A stretch of DNA of 64,000 nucleotides, taken from contig JAVTLE010000016.1 of the NCBI GenBank assembly GCA_033439295.1, positions 1 through 64,000 on the forward strand, in the 5' to 3' direction. Of this stretch, positions 20,921 to 34,700 are shown piece after piece (the stretch's first letter is position 1; each line of letters begins with the position of its first letter). The notes beneath the pieces were generated by a model, which saw only the letters and a program-made list of their open reading frames with translations, made no database searches and was not told where the DNA came from. This DNA is from Deuterostichococcus epilithicus. Its lineage: Eukaryota > Chlorophyta > Trebouxiophyceae > Prasiolales > Stichococcaceae. Position numbers and translations under genes: made by a program.

Positions 20921-23900
20921 TCAGGCGCCCGACAGGCCGCGCATGTGGGCCAGAAAGGTGGCGGGCGTGTCGATGGAGGTGGCGCCCAGGGTGATGTCCC
21001 GCCCCAGACGCCCCGCCAGCTGGTGTGCCACACGGACCTCGCTGCGCGTGGCACCGCCGATGATGAAGCCCATGATGCGCTTGCCCTGCAGCCCATTGGG
21101 GGACCGGGCGTGAGCGTTCGAGCCCTGGCGAGGCTTTCGGAATGCCCCCTGACACGGGCGGCGCCCTGCTGCTGGGGCTCCGACCGGTCCGCTGTGCGTG
21201 GCGCCGGCACAGCTGCAGCCCAATGACAGTCGTGCCGTGCGTGCAGCAAGCACAGCTGCACACAGACCGTGCTCTCGTACTGTTGGTGCAGAGCGCCACC
21301 CGCAGGTTCACAAAGCACAGCGTTCGATGACCAGTATGGTTCAATGTACGTGCTGGTCGTTGCTTGATCTGCTGTAGCTGCAGACCAGTGGCAGCACACG
21401 GTCAGGGGGACGCACCCGCGGGACGGCTGCCGAGGGCGCCAGCGGGTCCGCGGCGGAGGCGCCGCCGCCGGCAACGGCGCCGCCGCCGCCGGCTGCCCGG
21501 CTGGCCCAGCTGGGCTTGGACCGCACGCTCTTGGCGGCGCCGCGCGTGTAGCTGTTTGCCGACGTCTGTGCCGCTGCGGCAGGGGCGCAGCAGCAGTGTC
21601 AGGGGCTGAATCAGGAAAACCCAGAGCAGCTGACCTGCACATGCTGCTGAAGAGGCGCAAAACTCAGCAATGCAGCTGGGTGTCCAGAACGTGTGAGGCT
21701 CCCGCAGCAGGCTGGGTGCATCGGATTCGGCAGCATCCTTCTCCAGCACGCAAGTCGGACGACTGACGGAGGAGTGCCGGTACAAGCAGGAGCTGGCAAA
21801 GCGGCGCAGCGTGGCATGTCACACATGAAACTACCGATGCAAGAGGCTTTCAGGCAATGCAGTTGACGACTGCTGCGAAGGGTGCGGCACCGCGGGTGGC
21901 CAGAGAGCGCACTGAAGGAGGAGACTGTGGAGGCGGAGGGCTGCCGCACGTACGGGTACTCGTCGCCGGACAGCCGCCCCGCGGCCATGTCCTCGAAGAT
22001 GTCCTGCGGCACAGGGCCGGCAGGGCTCAGTGCACCAGGGGTTTGGACACCCAGAGACTCCAGCATTGCGACGCAGGTCAGAAGGCTTGCACAGGACTGG
22101 TGTCGTGTGTACATGTGACGGTGTGAGGCAGCGCGGCCTGAGAGTGCAGCGGCAATCCCAGCAACACTCGGGGTCCGCGTTCGCAGCAACAGAAGCTGCG
22201 GCGGCCGATACCGCCTGGGCATGTTGCAAGGTAAAAGCGTTCAAGAGCAGGGACCGGGGCCCATACCTGCAGCAGCGGGTAGAAGCGCGACAGCTCCCAC
22301 TGCTCCTCCGACTGCGCGCCCTCCCGGTCCTGTGTTTGAGGCCCTCACAGTGAGTCGGAGGTCGCAGACCCTGATAAATACGCCCTGCAAAGCCGTGCCG
22401 TTGCGTGTCCAAGGGTGTGCGCGTGTGCAGACGACAGTCAGCGGGCGCTGCAAGGTCGTGGAGGAACACCTAAACCCTAGAATAGGTGGAAGGACCCCTG
22501 AAACAGCCGAGCCCAGCCTGGACCCTGCAGGCGCAGGCGGCACCCGCAGCTGGGTCTGTCTCGGCGTGGGCGCACCCGCCGGATGTTGCGCTTGCGCTTG
22601 CGGTTGAAGAAGAGGCCGCTGCCGGCGGAGGCGCGCTTGTAGACGGGCACCCCCAGGTACTCCAGGTTGGAGACCGCGGCAAACTGCTGGGGGGTGAGGC
22701 GCGTGACCTTGCGCCACTGCTCCGCGCGCTGCTCGTCCAGCTTCTCAGGGTGCGTCGCCACGTAGCACATGAACAGCCGCGCCTGGGGGAGGGGCCGGGG
22801 CAGCGGCGTGAGGCGCACGACCAGGAGTTCCCATGCAGCTCCGGCAGGGCAGAGCGGACACTATTGCTCTGTAGCGGATGATTGGCCCAGTGCTCGCGAA
22901 CAGCACAGCCGGCCAGCAGGTGTGGAGGCGGCGAGATGCTGGCGAGGCGCCACACAGCCTGACGCCTGCGGGCGGACCGGGTTCAGGATGTGCTTCCTCG
23001 CGTGTAGATGCCGGACAAATGCCAGAAGCTGGATGTCGGGCGCGCCTTGGCCTCGGGCGACAGGTCCGGGTTGGCGGTGAAAAACTCCAGGATGTGCTTG
23101 GAGGTGGCCTCTCCGAACACCACGTCCTGCTCCAGCTTGCCCACCTCCGGCAGCTGCCCCTCCTCCAGCGCCCGGTTCAGGTTGGACGCCATCTCCACGT
23201 GCACGCTCAGCTGTGCCAGCTGCTCCCTGTGCGAACAAGCGGGGGCGGGTGTTTGAGAGGCTTGTGCCCTGGCAGCTTTTCGCCTTTACTTGAGGCAGAG
23301 CCCGCCCGGTCCAGGGTGCTCGCCAGTTCCACCTGCACGCTCAGCTGCGCCAGCCAGGCCCTGCACAACCGAAAGGACGTCACATCACGTGCGCGCTACT
23401 CGGAAGGACAGCGTCTCAGTGGCCGCTCTCCTCCAGCGCCCGACCTCCAGGCTGAATGCCATCATCACGTGCACGCTCTGCTTTTCCATATGCTCTCCAC
23501 GCGAGTGGTAGATGAGAGTGTCTGCTTGCACTGATCCCTGCAAGAGTTGACATGATGTCACTGGCCCAAGGAGATTTCAGGGTGCTGATGCCCCAGCAAG
23601 CATGCCGGGACGCCACGTCCACGCGCATGCATAGCTGTGAAAGCTGCTTGCCGTGGAGTGTCGAGGAGGCAAGCTCTGACTCGACAGGGCTTGGGCAGCT
23701 CCCAGGCCCAGTCCGTGCCAGCAAGACCTCCGTGCGCATGGCGGCAGTGCCAGCCGCTCTCTGCGGGGCGCTGACGTGGGCCTGCTGACTTGGCTGCTGC
23801 AAGCGATGCCATGGCTGTGCCCGAGCCCAGTTGTCAAGTCGCCACGCCACCTGCACAGCCAATCATCTCCAACCGCGCCCTGCCACGGAGGATGCACAAT

Positions 23901-26900
23901 GCAGCAGGCGCAACCCCCACGCCGCACCGTAAAGGCGCCTCCATGCGCTCCCGCCTGCCAATGAGCGGCGCTCGCATGCCATCCACACGTATGTCGCAAC
24001 GACGAGAGAGGAAAGGGAAGTTTCCAGCAGCGCACCGGTACTGCGGCAGCGCCTGCACCAGGCGGCGCATGTTGCGCACGTCGAGCGCGTCCTCGCCGCC
24101 GGTGCGCTTCGCGGCGGCGTTTTTGGACTTGAACTCGTCCATGGTGTGCGTGATGGCCGCGCACGCGTCCGCAAAGTGCTGGTGCCGCAGCGACACCCAC
24201 ATGCTGTCCTTCTCGTTCAGCAGGTGCGCCTTCTCCTCCAGCTGGCCTGTGCAGCATGTGCGAGGCGGAGGGGTAAGCTTTGAGGATTTGAAGCATAGGG
24301 CAACATGCACCATGCATCCATCACTGACTCGTAATTTGCGCCGTCATCTCCAACTGCCTGCGCGACAGGGGTACTGAAGGGCGCAGGCAGAGGGGAACGA
24401 AGCAGGCAGACACTGCGCACAGTCGGGGCTCAAACCGCCGCTAGCGCCACAGTCGGCGTACCAAATGCTGCCGACGCTGCCGGCGCCACGTCGGCAAGGA
24501 AGCAGGACCCTGTTGTGGCTTTTCAACAGTCTTTGCAAGACGCTGCTGCACAGGCTGCCGACAGGATGACTCACCGCCCTGCGTCTGGGAGTGGTACTTG
24601 AAGACGGAGCCCTGGGGAGCCAGCAGGTCGTACACCATCGGTTCGTAGGTCCAGTCGTGGATGATGGGCGCCACCGGGTCGAAGCCGCGGTCCATGATCA
24701 CCACCTCGCATGTCTCGCCTGCGCATGGACGGGGCTGGTCAGGCACTCGTTCGCGTGGCTGGTTTGTTTCGGAAGGGGGCGGGCGTCGCCAGATCGAGAC
24801 CCTCGGTCCGTTTTCAGCCCCTTCACAGGTGTCGCCTGCGGCAGGGAAGTGCGTCACGACCAGCCGGTCGTTGACCTAACACTGGCTGAGGAGAGGAGGC
24901 AATCCACCAGGTTCGCAAGCCGCGGTTGGTGGTTCCCGCCTTGCGCATCTCGCCTACAGGGCGGGCGCAAGAGAGCACGAGGTCGGCCGACTGACAGGGC
25001 CGCAGCTTGTGGCTTGATGTCCTCCGGCAGCGGTGTTTGGCGACCGATGCGCAGCCTGATTTTGACACGGCTGCGCTGGGGCCGGCGCCGTGCAGCGATA
25101 GGGTTCAAGGTTTCCATGGACCTTGCATCCCCTTCTTCTGGGATGCCATGACTCTCCGAACCAGTCGGTGGACGGCAGCAAGGGCCGGTGGCTGGCAGGA
25201 CCGCAGCTGCGCTTCCGAGCGGCGGTCCCTGCACCCGCTGCTAGCGGAACGGGGCGTCCCCACGACAGCGCCAGGATCAGGGCCCCCGCTGGCGGGCAGC
25301 GTCGCTGTTCCTCAGGCTGCTGCTCTCTGCCTTCGGCATGGACATTGTGTCGACTAACACCATGTCGGTCCTGTCGGCAGGGGTCCTGTCGAAGGAGGCG
25401 AGCAGCAGCGAGAGGTACAGGATGCTGCCCGCATGGGCGCATTGCCCATTTGCGCTCATTCCTGTTCTGTGCGAGACGACACTGTTTGGGTCGCAAGGCG
25501 AAGCTCACTGGGCGGCAGCAGCCCGGCGGCCTGCAGGCCCTGCAGCTGTCCGTCCAGCTCCACGGCGACGCGCTGCGGCACCAGCGCCCGCGCCTCCAGC
25601 ACAGGGGAGTCGTCCGCGTCCATGTCCGGCGGCTTGGCCGCCCGGAAGCGGATTGCTGGCATCTCCTACGGGCACGAGGGAGTAAGGGTGTTGATGTGGC
25701 AGCGTCCTGCGTTGCGGAGCGTCAACACGCCCAGCGGCGTGGCTGCCGGAAGTGGGTCGCTGGCATGTTCTGCGGGAGGTAGGCACGAGCAGCTTTCGGT
25801 TTGCAAGAATAGCCTCTCCCTCCACTCATGCCCCACCAACTTGACCTGGCTGGCCGCCCACCCGACAACAAGCCCGGCTCCTGTTGTGCAACATGGCTGG
25901 ATGTTCGAGACAGGCGTGGCTGGGCTATGCGTCCTTGACTCCGGAGAATGCTCCAGCAGAGGGGTGCTGCCGCCGCCCCTTACAGGTTGTAGCGTGCGCA
26001 AGCGACGACTCAATTCATTGGGGCCGGCTTTGAGCACGGCAAATAAACGTGGCGAGGCGCAGCGGTGCGCTTATTGGTGGCTACCCAAAGGAGTAGATCT
26101 CATTGCGCCACAGAGTATGCTGTTGCGCAGCAGCCGGTGGTTGTTCTGCAACCACATGGGGAGCCCATGTCCAGCCCGACCTGGGTGTAGTAAAGATGGC
26201 GACGCGCGACCAAGCCACAGTGCACATGGAGGCGGCGCGCGACACCAAACTGTGCTGACGAATGGTTCCTGTCGAGCGACGAGGACGCCCTACCGCCCGG
26301 CACCCCGCAATCATGATGCACGACCACGAAGCCGGGGCCCACCTTGAGCGTGGCGAAGACCGTCGCGAGGCGCGCGGCAGTGCGCTTGATCGCGGCGCCC
26401 GACTCCGGGTCCTCGTCGCTGCCGTCGCCAAACATGGTGGCCAACGCGCCCTCGTCGTCCGTGGTGAAGGTGCGGGAGTCCACCTGGAGGTACTCCACGT
26501 TGACCTGCAGCAGGGAGGTGTGGTTTCGACTGAGGGAGCCGTGGGGTCTGGAGCACGGGCGACGTGCAGCGTCGGCGCAGCAGGCATGCCCCCTGCGCCT
26601 CGGCTGCTGCGCCTGTGGCCTGCGGGAGTGGTGCCACCTGCGGCGCTCTGCAATCAGCTGCGCCGGCAGCCCAGGCTCAAGGACGCACTCCAGTCAAGCA
26701 GCTGCAGCCAAAGTGCTGTTGGACATTGCGATGCGGCATCCGCGTCCGGCACCTTATACGCCGTGCAAGGCGCTGCACGCCCCCCGCGCCATACTAGAAC
26801 AGGCACCACCCTGCCTTGCAGCCTACGATGGACTGTGGCTGTCACGCCACAGCCAAGGGTCGCAGTCACAGCATGTGGCTGTCGCCGCCAGCTTGACGAC

Positions 26901-27972
26901 AGCAGACAGCCACAGTAGGAAGCTGGCTAGGGGCTGCTGCTGGGACCTTTTGGCATGCGCTGCAACCTGGCACACTGCCGCAAGACATTACGGCACCTGG
27001 CCTGTGCACTGCCATGCCTGAAACCTGACGCGTGCAAATGGAGGCAGAGCCCGCCCTCCATGTCAGTTCGGCCACAGAAGCGCTGCTACACGCACCTCCG
27101 CCAGGGCGCGCAGCTTGGCGAGCAGGCCGGGGCAGCTGCGCAGCACGGCCAGGTGCTGCGGCGAGACTTTGGAGGTGAAGAAGATATGCGCCGAGCCGTA
27201 GGTGGGTGCCTGCTGCCAGTCCTCCACGATGCGAGCGACGCTCGATTGCGTCGGCGTCACAAAGTAGATGCCCGCCGCCTGCCGCTGCGGCTCCCGCCGC
27301 ACAAACAGGTCGTCCACCACTGCAGGCATTGGCGTGCACGTCTGAGTGCGATGGCAGGGGGCAGCTGCGCCAGCGGGGTTCACGAGCGCGGCATCCTCAG
27401 GGGCAATCAGCTCAGGCCAGACTGGCACACTGAAGGTAGCTGTGCTGCAGCGTGTTGGTGCCACAAACGCGGGGATGCCATGGCACATGCCTGCGAGCAG
27501 CCGTGCGCATGGCTCGACATGCTGTGCGTGACCACAGGACACATGCAGGCAGGCAGGCACGCACGCGCGATGCCGTAGTTGAGGATCTCGGAGACACGGC
27601 ATGCCGCCGACATGATGCGCGTGCTCTGCGCGTCCATCACCAGCACGCCCCAGTCGCCCTCCTGCACCTTGCCCAGCATTTCCTCCTGCAGAGGGTAGTG
27701 CGCGAGGGGCTCTGCATCAGCATGCGGTGCTTGGCAGCGCCTTGTGACCTGGCTCTTGTTGCTTGGGGGGCGCACACTGTTTGGGGACATCTGCACTGCG
27801 GTGTGAGTGCAGGTCGCTGCGCCCATGGAACACACACGTGTGCACCCTCATGCACCTGAAACCACCTTTTAGCCAGTCAAACCGAGTCGCGACAGCCATC
27901 TACCTCGGAACAGGGAGGGAATTAGCTCACCATCAGCCGGTTCCTGGTGTACGTCTGCAGCGTCTCTGCCAT
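20921..27972 (-). CDS. Sec1/Munc18 (KEULE-type) syntaxin-binding protein
   Basis: SM proteins clasp syntaxin and SNARE bundles to drive vesicle fusion; the Sec1/KEULE branch works at the plasma membrane and in cytokinesis. Exon 1 (27931-27972) encodes MAETLQTYTRNRLM and ends at GTGAGC. Exon 2 has WGVLVMDAQSTRIMSAACRV. Then come VDDLFVRREPQRQAAGIYFV, GSAHIFFTSKVSP, EYLQVDSRTFTTDDEGALAT, RFRAAKPP and CEVVIMDRGFDPVAPIIHDW. Helical parts follow (LLNEKDSMWVSLRHQHFADA, HVEMASNLNRALEEGQLPEV, FFTANPDLSPEAK), a Gly/Ala-rich loop near 21420-21560, and the C-terminal GFIIGGATRSEVRVAHQLAG and TFLAHMRGLSG with stop at 20921. This order matches KEULE better than VPS45 or SLY1. Over a dozen exons are spread over 7 kb. 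Confidence 0.92.
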
Positions 27973-28783
27973 GGTGACAGAGTCTGCGTTGAACCTAATT
28001 GTCGATGGTGCTCGCTAGCATGTAACGGGGGGTTCTGGCGGCACCCGGAAGTTCCCGCGATGATCTCACGACAAGACTCCCTATTTGCTCACAGCTCAGC
28101 CTTGCGACTGGGTTGCAGCTCACTGGCGGGGTGATACGTCAGTCGAAGCTGCATACATGCTGCACGATGCAAATCTGCTGAAGTGGGACCATCATGTTGT
28201 TGCATGATGGTTGCATGATGGTGCAATCACGAGGGAGTTTGCAAATTCTCACAGTCCCTTGCACAGCACCTGCTGCGAAGCCAGATGCAATGACGTACTT
28301 CCCCCCGTAGCAAAGGCTCAGGCAGAACCCGACACTACGTCGCAGAAGGGTGAGACTGTATTGCTGCGGAGGCTGTGTGCGCTGTGTGTGATGTTCTGTG
28401 TGAGGCTTTCACGGAGCAAACGCACACCGCCGCATTGACCGGAGCGGCCAGATATTAGACGGACATGGAAACCAGACGTGCAAACCACTGACTCCTCTGC
28501 GATCTGAGCAGTATAAGTACAAAATTGTCAGATTGTTGCCATGATGTGGCCATCTTCATGATGCCCATTCCACCATGGCAGCTCAAATGTGCGCAGCACT
28601 CCTTGACAGTGCTGCACGACTGTGTGGCATGTTTGAGCACACCGTCTGCTGCGAGTCGTAGCAAATCCTGCTGCCTCGGTCGCCATTGCTTGGGCCGCCA
28701 CGAGGCCCCATGAGGCTGACCCTCTTCACCAGATACGCAAGGGGCCGCATGTGGCAGGGCTTGTCCCCCATACCTCAGGTGCA
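27973..28783. other. Intergenic
   Basis: Between the start of the Sec1 gene and the end of the C2-lipase gene. At 28190-28222 the phrase tgttgcatgatgg is repeated almost at once. No gene or named element was recognised. Confidence 0.45.
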
Positions 28784-31700
28784 TCAATCCCCGCCGTCGC
28801 CACCATCGCCACCATCGCCGCCGTCGCCGGCTTCAGAGCTGGCCTCCGAGCCGCCTTCGCTAGAGTCGAAGCTCTCGCAGCTCTCCACCGACTCGTCGTC
28901 GTCGTCGTCTTCGTCGCTCTCGTCGTCGTCTGCAGAGGGAGTGGAGCGAGTCAGTGGCAGCTGCAACAGCAACGTGTAGCAGCGGTCAGCATGCACGCAT
29001 GACAGGATCCTGCAGTTGCACTGCATCCGCCGCCACATGGCAGCAGCAGCTTGCAGGGTAAACAGACGATCAGACGATCAGATGTGGGCATGACAGCAGG
29101 CGCCGCACCTTCGTCCTCCTCATCATCCTGGCCCCGCCGTTCCTCGCCGCCGCGGCCGACGCCGCCCGCCACTGCACTACCGCGCCTGCGCCGGTGTCCC
29201 GAGGCTGTTTAGCATGCCCCTGGTTTATACGTTGGACATGTGAGGAGTACTGCGCTTTTGAGAGCACACTGGCTCATGCCGCAATGAAGGCTGGCAGTCA
29301 ATGTGTAGGGATGTGGCGCAAGTAATGGAGGGCCAGGGCCTCCAGTGCCATGCCGCCGTCCGCACTCTTCAAAAATAACCTTCAGAATACCGCGGAACTG
29401 AGGGCACTGCGACAGCCCTCGGCCGATTGGGCTTTTCAAACACATCGCCGAAACCTCACCTGCCCGTGCGGCCCCCGGAGCCATTGCCGTCTGCCTGCGC
29501 CTCGGCCGCCGCTGCCTCTCCATCGTCATCCTCCCCCTGCTGCCGCTCGCCGCCGCTGTCCTTGCTTTTATCGCCATCGTCATCCTCCTTATAAGCCTCC
29601 TCCACCGCCTCCCGCGCCACCATGACCGCCTTGCACTTGTCGCCGCCGGCCTCCACGGCCGCCTGACGCAGAAGCGGAGTGAGATCAATGCCTGTGTCGG
29701 GCCCTGTTGCGGAAGTGGGTTGCGGTTTCAAGGAGCCGCCCTGGAGGAGCGAGCACCTTTCACAGCATCTGTGAGGGTATCGGCTATTCCTGAACTGCCA
29801 GCGTCGTTTTGCACCTGTGCAGTGCAATCTGTTCAATGGAAAACCTTTCTGCCCTCACCATTCGCACCATTCGCGAAGCAGTTGTGCACATATGCGCGGT
29901 CCTGACCGCCGCCATCCTGTGCCACCCTCGCCGTCCAGGGCGCCAGCGCAAAAGTCTCTCTATTGGGCCGGGATCGAGGGCATGTCAGGGGCTGCCAGGG
30001 GGGCGCACCGCGACCATCTCGCAGTAGCTGTCCTCCATGTGCTCCTTGATGGCCTTGCCCTTGAACAGCGACTTGACCGTCTGGATCTCGGCCTTGACGA
30101 TTTCCTTGAACTCCTTCTGCAGCGTCTCGTCCTCGCCGAAGGCGCCGTCTGCACGCCAGGCCAAGCTACAGGGATCGCATGCTCGCCACTGGACTGCCGT
30201 TCGGTGAGTCTCGGCCTGTGAACACGTTACTCCCAATGGCCCGCTGCAAGGCCTCGTCCGCTGCCTGCCGCGGGTGAACCAGTTGCGTCGAAGAAGTGGT
30301 GTAGTGTGCCGAGCAGACGAGTCGTGCTCGACTGCTGTGGCCGCTTCAGCACCACGACCGAGCGAAACCAGAGGCGGAGCCATGTCTGCCGCCGCTGGCT
30401 GGCGCTTTCTGGCGCCTGAGGCAACAGCAAAGAGACCGCATGCACGGGGCTAAGAAAAGGAGCGCATGCACCGAGGTGCCCTGCCGCTGCCGAAGGTGAC
30501 CCACCCTTGATCTTCTCCAGCAGCTCGCCGAATGCAGCGCCCTCCCGCACCTCGTCTGCGGCAGCAGCGGGGACACGACCCTCAGGCCGGCTGCAGACGG
30601 GCCAACGGCCAGGATGGCTCGCACGCAACTGCATTCCGCATCGAGTTGCGGTGCCTGCACCGGGACACCACCCATGCAGCGTGCACCACAGGCTGCGCAT
30701 CCTGGGAGGCGCCTCACCAAAGGTGCCCCGCTTGACGGCGATCTTGCCATCCTCCACCAGCCGCACCTCCACGCCCACATGCTTAAAGCCCAGCAGGCTC
30801 GGCACCCTGTGGCGCAATGTCTATGATTCAGGGTTTGGTTCAGCACCGGCGCGCTCGGTCAAACTCGAAGACTCGCATCCTGGCTGGCCCCTCGACTCCC
30901 CCTCGGACGCAGACTGGAACTCTTGAGGATGCATGATGCAGCACACCTGCTCAGCACAGCCCCCGGAGGACTGCCGTCGACAGCTCTGTCTGCACGCAGG
31001 CAGACAGACAAGCTGCTGATGGGACACTCACTTGGTGACGATGTCGTTCATGTTGGAGATGCGCCAGGCGTCAAAGACGAGCTCGTCGAACTTCTCGGCA
31101 AAGGGGATGTTGCCGACGCGCGGGGAGCCAAAGCCGTACATGAAGATTTCAGGACGCGGAGCCTGAAAGACAAGAGGCGATCAGGCTGTAATCACTCGCC
31201 AATTGCGCCCCTGGTTGCACCTTTGCTCACTTATCACACCTTATCCTACCCTGCGACCGTCCACGTGCTGGATGGCGCCACGGCTGCTAGTGCCGTTATA
31301 CACGTCTGCACCAGGGCGACGACGCCCGGGCACGGACCTCGGAAACAAGCGCTGCTGTGTGCTTGAATTCGTCGTTTGTCAGCTGAGGCGCCTGCTGTTG
31401 TGCAAGGCTGTGGCAACAGGACCAGCAGGGCACCCATCAGCCTGGTTTGAGGACGCGCGGCAGACGAGGTGTGACACGAACCCTTCACCCCGAGAGGAAC
31501 AAAGGCGCACCTTGTCGAATTTGTGCTGCGCGAGCTCAAAGCAGAAGAGCGTGGCCAGCGCACCGCCCATGCTGTGACCACATGCATACACATTCCATGG
31601 GTCCTCGCCTGCGAGACAGCAGCCGGATGTCAGCCCCGCGCACCACAGAACACGTCAAGCGACTTCCTTTGTGCCTAACGATTCTAGAGTCTGTGCAGGG

Positions 31701-34700
31701 CTCGGGAGAGTCGCCACTCCAACGCTGCGAGGCATCAGCGCCGTGGCCGTCACGGAAGGGCAGCAGGCTACGAGTGCTGGACATGCGAACAGCGAGGTCG
31801 CTCGAACAAGCAGTCATCTGGCTCCCCCCTGATACGAGTCGTGCTGTGCACATGCACCCCGCAGAACCCCCACAGAACTCCCCGACACACCTTCCATGAC
31901 CTCCTCAGCGATGGCCAGCAGGCGCGGCGCCACCGACTGGTAGGCCGTCAGGAAGCCCTTGTGCACCCACACCTGCGCCGCATGCGTCACTCCGTGACCG
32001 TGTGCCCCGGTGCCAGGTGCAGGTTGTGGAAGCTTCACGCGCGCCTCCGCCGGACTTCAGCCGCCGTGCAGCAGGAGCGCTTGCAGCCGGGCGCGGATTC
32101 TTTTCACACATGAAGGGCTTCGACTGGGTGTGATGGGAGTGGAAGATCGCGGGCAACGCAAGCAGCAGAAGGTCTCAGGGGGCGGACGCACCTCGTCGTG
32201 CTCGGATGCGTACAGCATCTGCGCCTGCGATGTGAACCACTTTGCAAGGCCCAGTTTGCCCAGCCGGCCTGCAGGCAGCGCGCAAGACCGACTCGTGCTT
32301 CGGTGCACAACGGCGCTGTCCAGAAGAACTGTACAGAGCGTCGGAGCCCTGTGCAGCCGGACGTTGCGGCATCAGGCGGCTCCGCTGCCTTGGCGGCCAG
32401 GCGCAACTGCCGCCCTGATAAGGCAAGCAGCCAGCCTCTGAGCAAACTCCTAGACCTGGAGTCTTTGCGACTGGAGCGCCCACCGCCGGTGACCTTGGTG
32501 ACCCAGTTCTCCATGCCGTGCAGGTTCTCCAGCACCGGAGCCAAATTAGGTTCCCCCTCCAGGTCCTCCTCCAGCTCCTCCGGCGACGGCTGCTCCGGCT
32601 GCTGCCCGGGGCTGAAGGGCTGCAGCTCCACCGACATGTCTGTCATCATGTCCTTCGGCGAGCTGGTGCCCCTGCAGGCGCAGCGCCATCACACCAGGTA
32701 TGAGAATGTGTTGGAGGGACCGTCAGAAATTTGTAGAGTGAAGCAGAAACGTGAAGCGTGCCGCTGCCTTGAAGCCTGTTGTGGAACCTCGGCGAGCGAC
32801 TCTCCCGCCAGCGGTACACATGCTCCGCAGCGGGTGCAAAGGGTGCAAAGGGGCAAAAGGGGCAGGGCCAGTGGCTTGCGACACTTCAGTGCGCAGCGCA
32901 TTCAGGTTTTGCAGCTGTTTTCTGCTGTAGGCTCTGAGTAGGATGAATGGCCTGATCCCCTTGCAAAATGCTTTCGAGGAGTGCAGCTAGTGACAGGATA
33001 CAGTCCGACTGCGCCGGCTGCAGGAGTGGACCGGGAAGCACGCACCGGAAGGAGAAGATGAGGTCGCGCTGCTCTTTGTTGCGGTACACCCACAGCTCTG
33101 TGTCCGTGCCTGGTGTTGTGATTGCGCAAAAACAATCATCATTGCACAGATAGGCTCGGTGGCTCTCTATATACAACAATCTCCTCCCCCACTCAGCATC
33201 GCACGTCCCCGGCGACCTACTCCGTACCAGCGCAGGTTCAGTGTGACCCAGCAGGGTGCCCAACCCTTTGACCACACGGAGATGCATCTCAAGCCAACCA
33301 CCAGTCAGCTTTTGGCCCCAGATAGCCAGCCGGAGCAAAATTCGAACTGCTGGAAAGCCAATCACTGCACAAATAGGCCTAGTGGTGCTACGAGTATGTA
33401 CAGTATGTGCGTACACAGTATGTATACAACACCTGGGTTGGCGACGAAGGCCAGCGGCTCCGCGCGCGTTGTGAGCTCCCGGCTGACGATGCCCTCCAGC
33501 AGCTCGGTCCACTCCTTGAACTCGGGGCTGCACCGCCACAAGCAAGTTGGCATGGAGCGTGTCTGCTTGCTGACAGGCCCCGCTGCCGGGAGGCTCCTGG
33601 CTCGTGACGCCCGTGAAACGCTTCGTGAGCACTCGACCTGGTGACGTCCTTCGGCAGCTTGGTCCGCCCCTCGAATCTGCGCATCTGGTTGGGGACACTA
33701 CTCCCGTAGCACAGGATATGCTGTGCAGTGCGACATGTACCCCGCAGAAGCGTGGCGTCGGCGCTGGCCAGGTAGCCTCGACCTTCCCTCGCGCTCTTAC
33801 CTCCGCCGCCTCCAGTAAGCCATTGTCGTGTGCATCGGAGTGCATGCAGCACCTCGTCTGGATCCTCTGGCAGCGCTCCAGCTCGAAGTTCCCAAATTTG
33901 ACAAAGACATCAAGGGACCCCACCGGTCCTGCGGCTGGTTGTCGGCCAGCTGGTTGGCATGCTCCCGCTTCATGCGCGCCTCCGGCTCCGTGAACAGCTT
34001 GGTGCTGGTCTGCCACAGCCCGCGCGCGGTGGGGAACCAGCCCTCGTCGCCGTCCCCACCCTCGTCGTCGGTGTCCGCGTCCGACCAGTCGTCCGCGATC
34101 ATCTGGCTGACCGCCTGCGGGGGGCACAGTTTAGGGTCTCACAGATGGTTTCGTAGCAGTCAGGCTGGGCGGAGAGCTCCTGTGACATCCTGCGACGTAC
34201 TGCACCAGCGGCACCAGGAAAAGGCAAGGCTCCGACGGCAGGAAGGACCCTCCAGACCCCGTGTGTGCTCCTCCCCCTTGGCTGGTGGAACCGTGTCCCA
34301 GGCCACTTCGAGGTCCGTGCGCCGCACCAGCACGCCTGACCCCGGTCACCAGCTGACAGCAGCAGCCTGACTGCAGTTGGGACCCTGTCAGCGAGACACC
34401 CTGCATCGCCTGTCCAGCTCTGTGGCCAGCATGCTGGCCTCTGAAGACCACGATCTGGTAGCCGCTGGGGAGGGTTCCACGTTCCTGTGACGTCCAGGGG
34501 TCAGCTTGCACACCCGGTTGGCGAGGTCGTCGAGCAGCTCTTCGGTCATCTCGCTGTACTGGACGCTCAGATCCACTGTTCCCGCCGGCCCCAGGTCCAA
34601 CCGCACGTCGTGCAGGCCGCCGTCGGTGAGCGGCGCCAGGTCTGTCTGGGCCTGGGCGATGGGATCCCGCTCCACAGGGTTCTCCGGTTCGTCTGTCGAG

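Noticed and set aside
24591-26347. Large plus-strand frames across the Sec1 gene
   Set aside because: They lie opposite conserved Sec1 exons and have random GC-rich composition.
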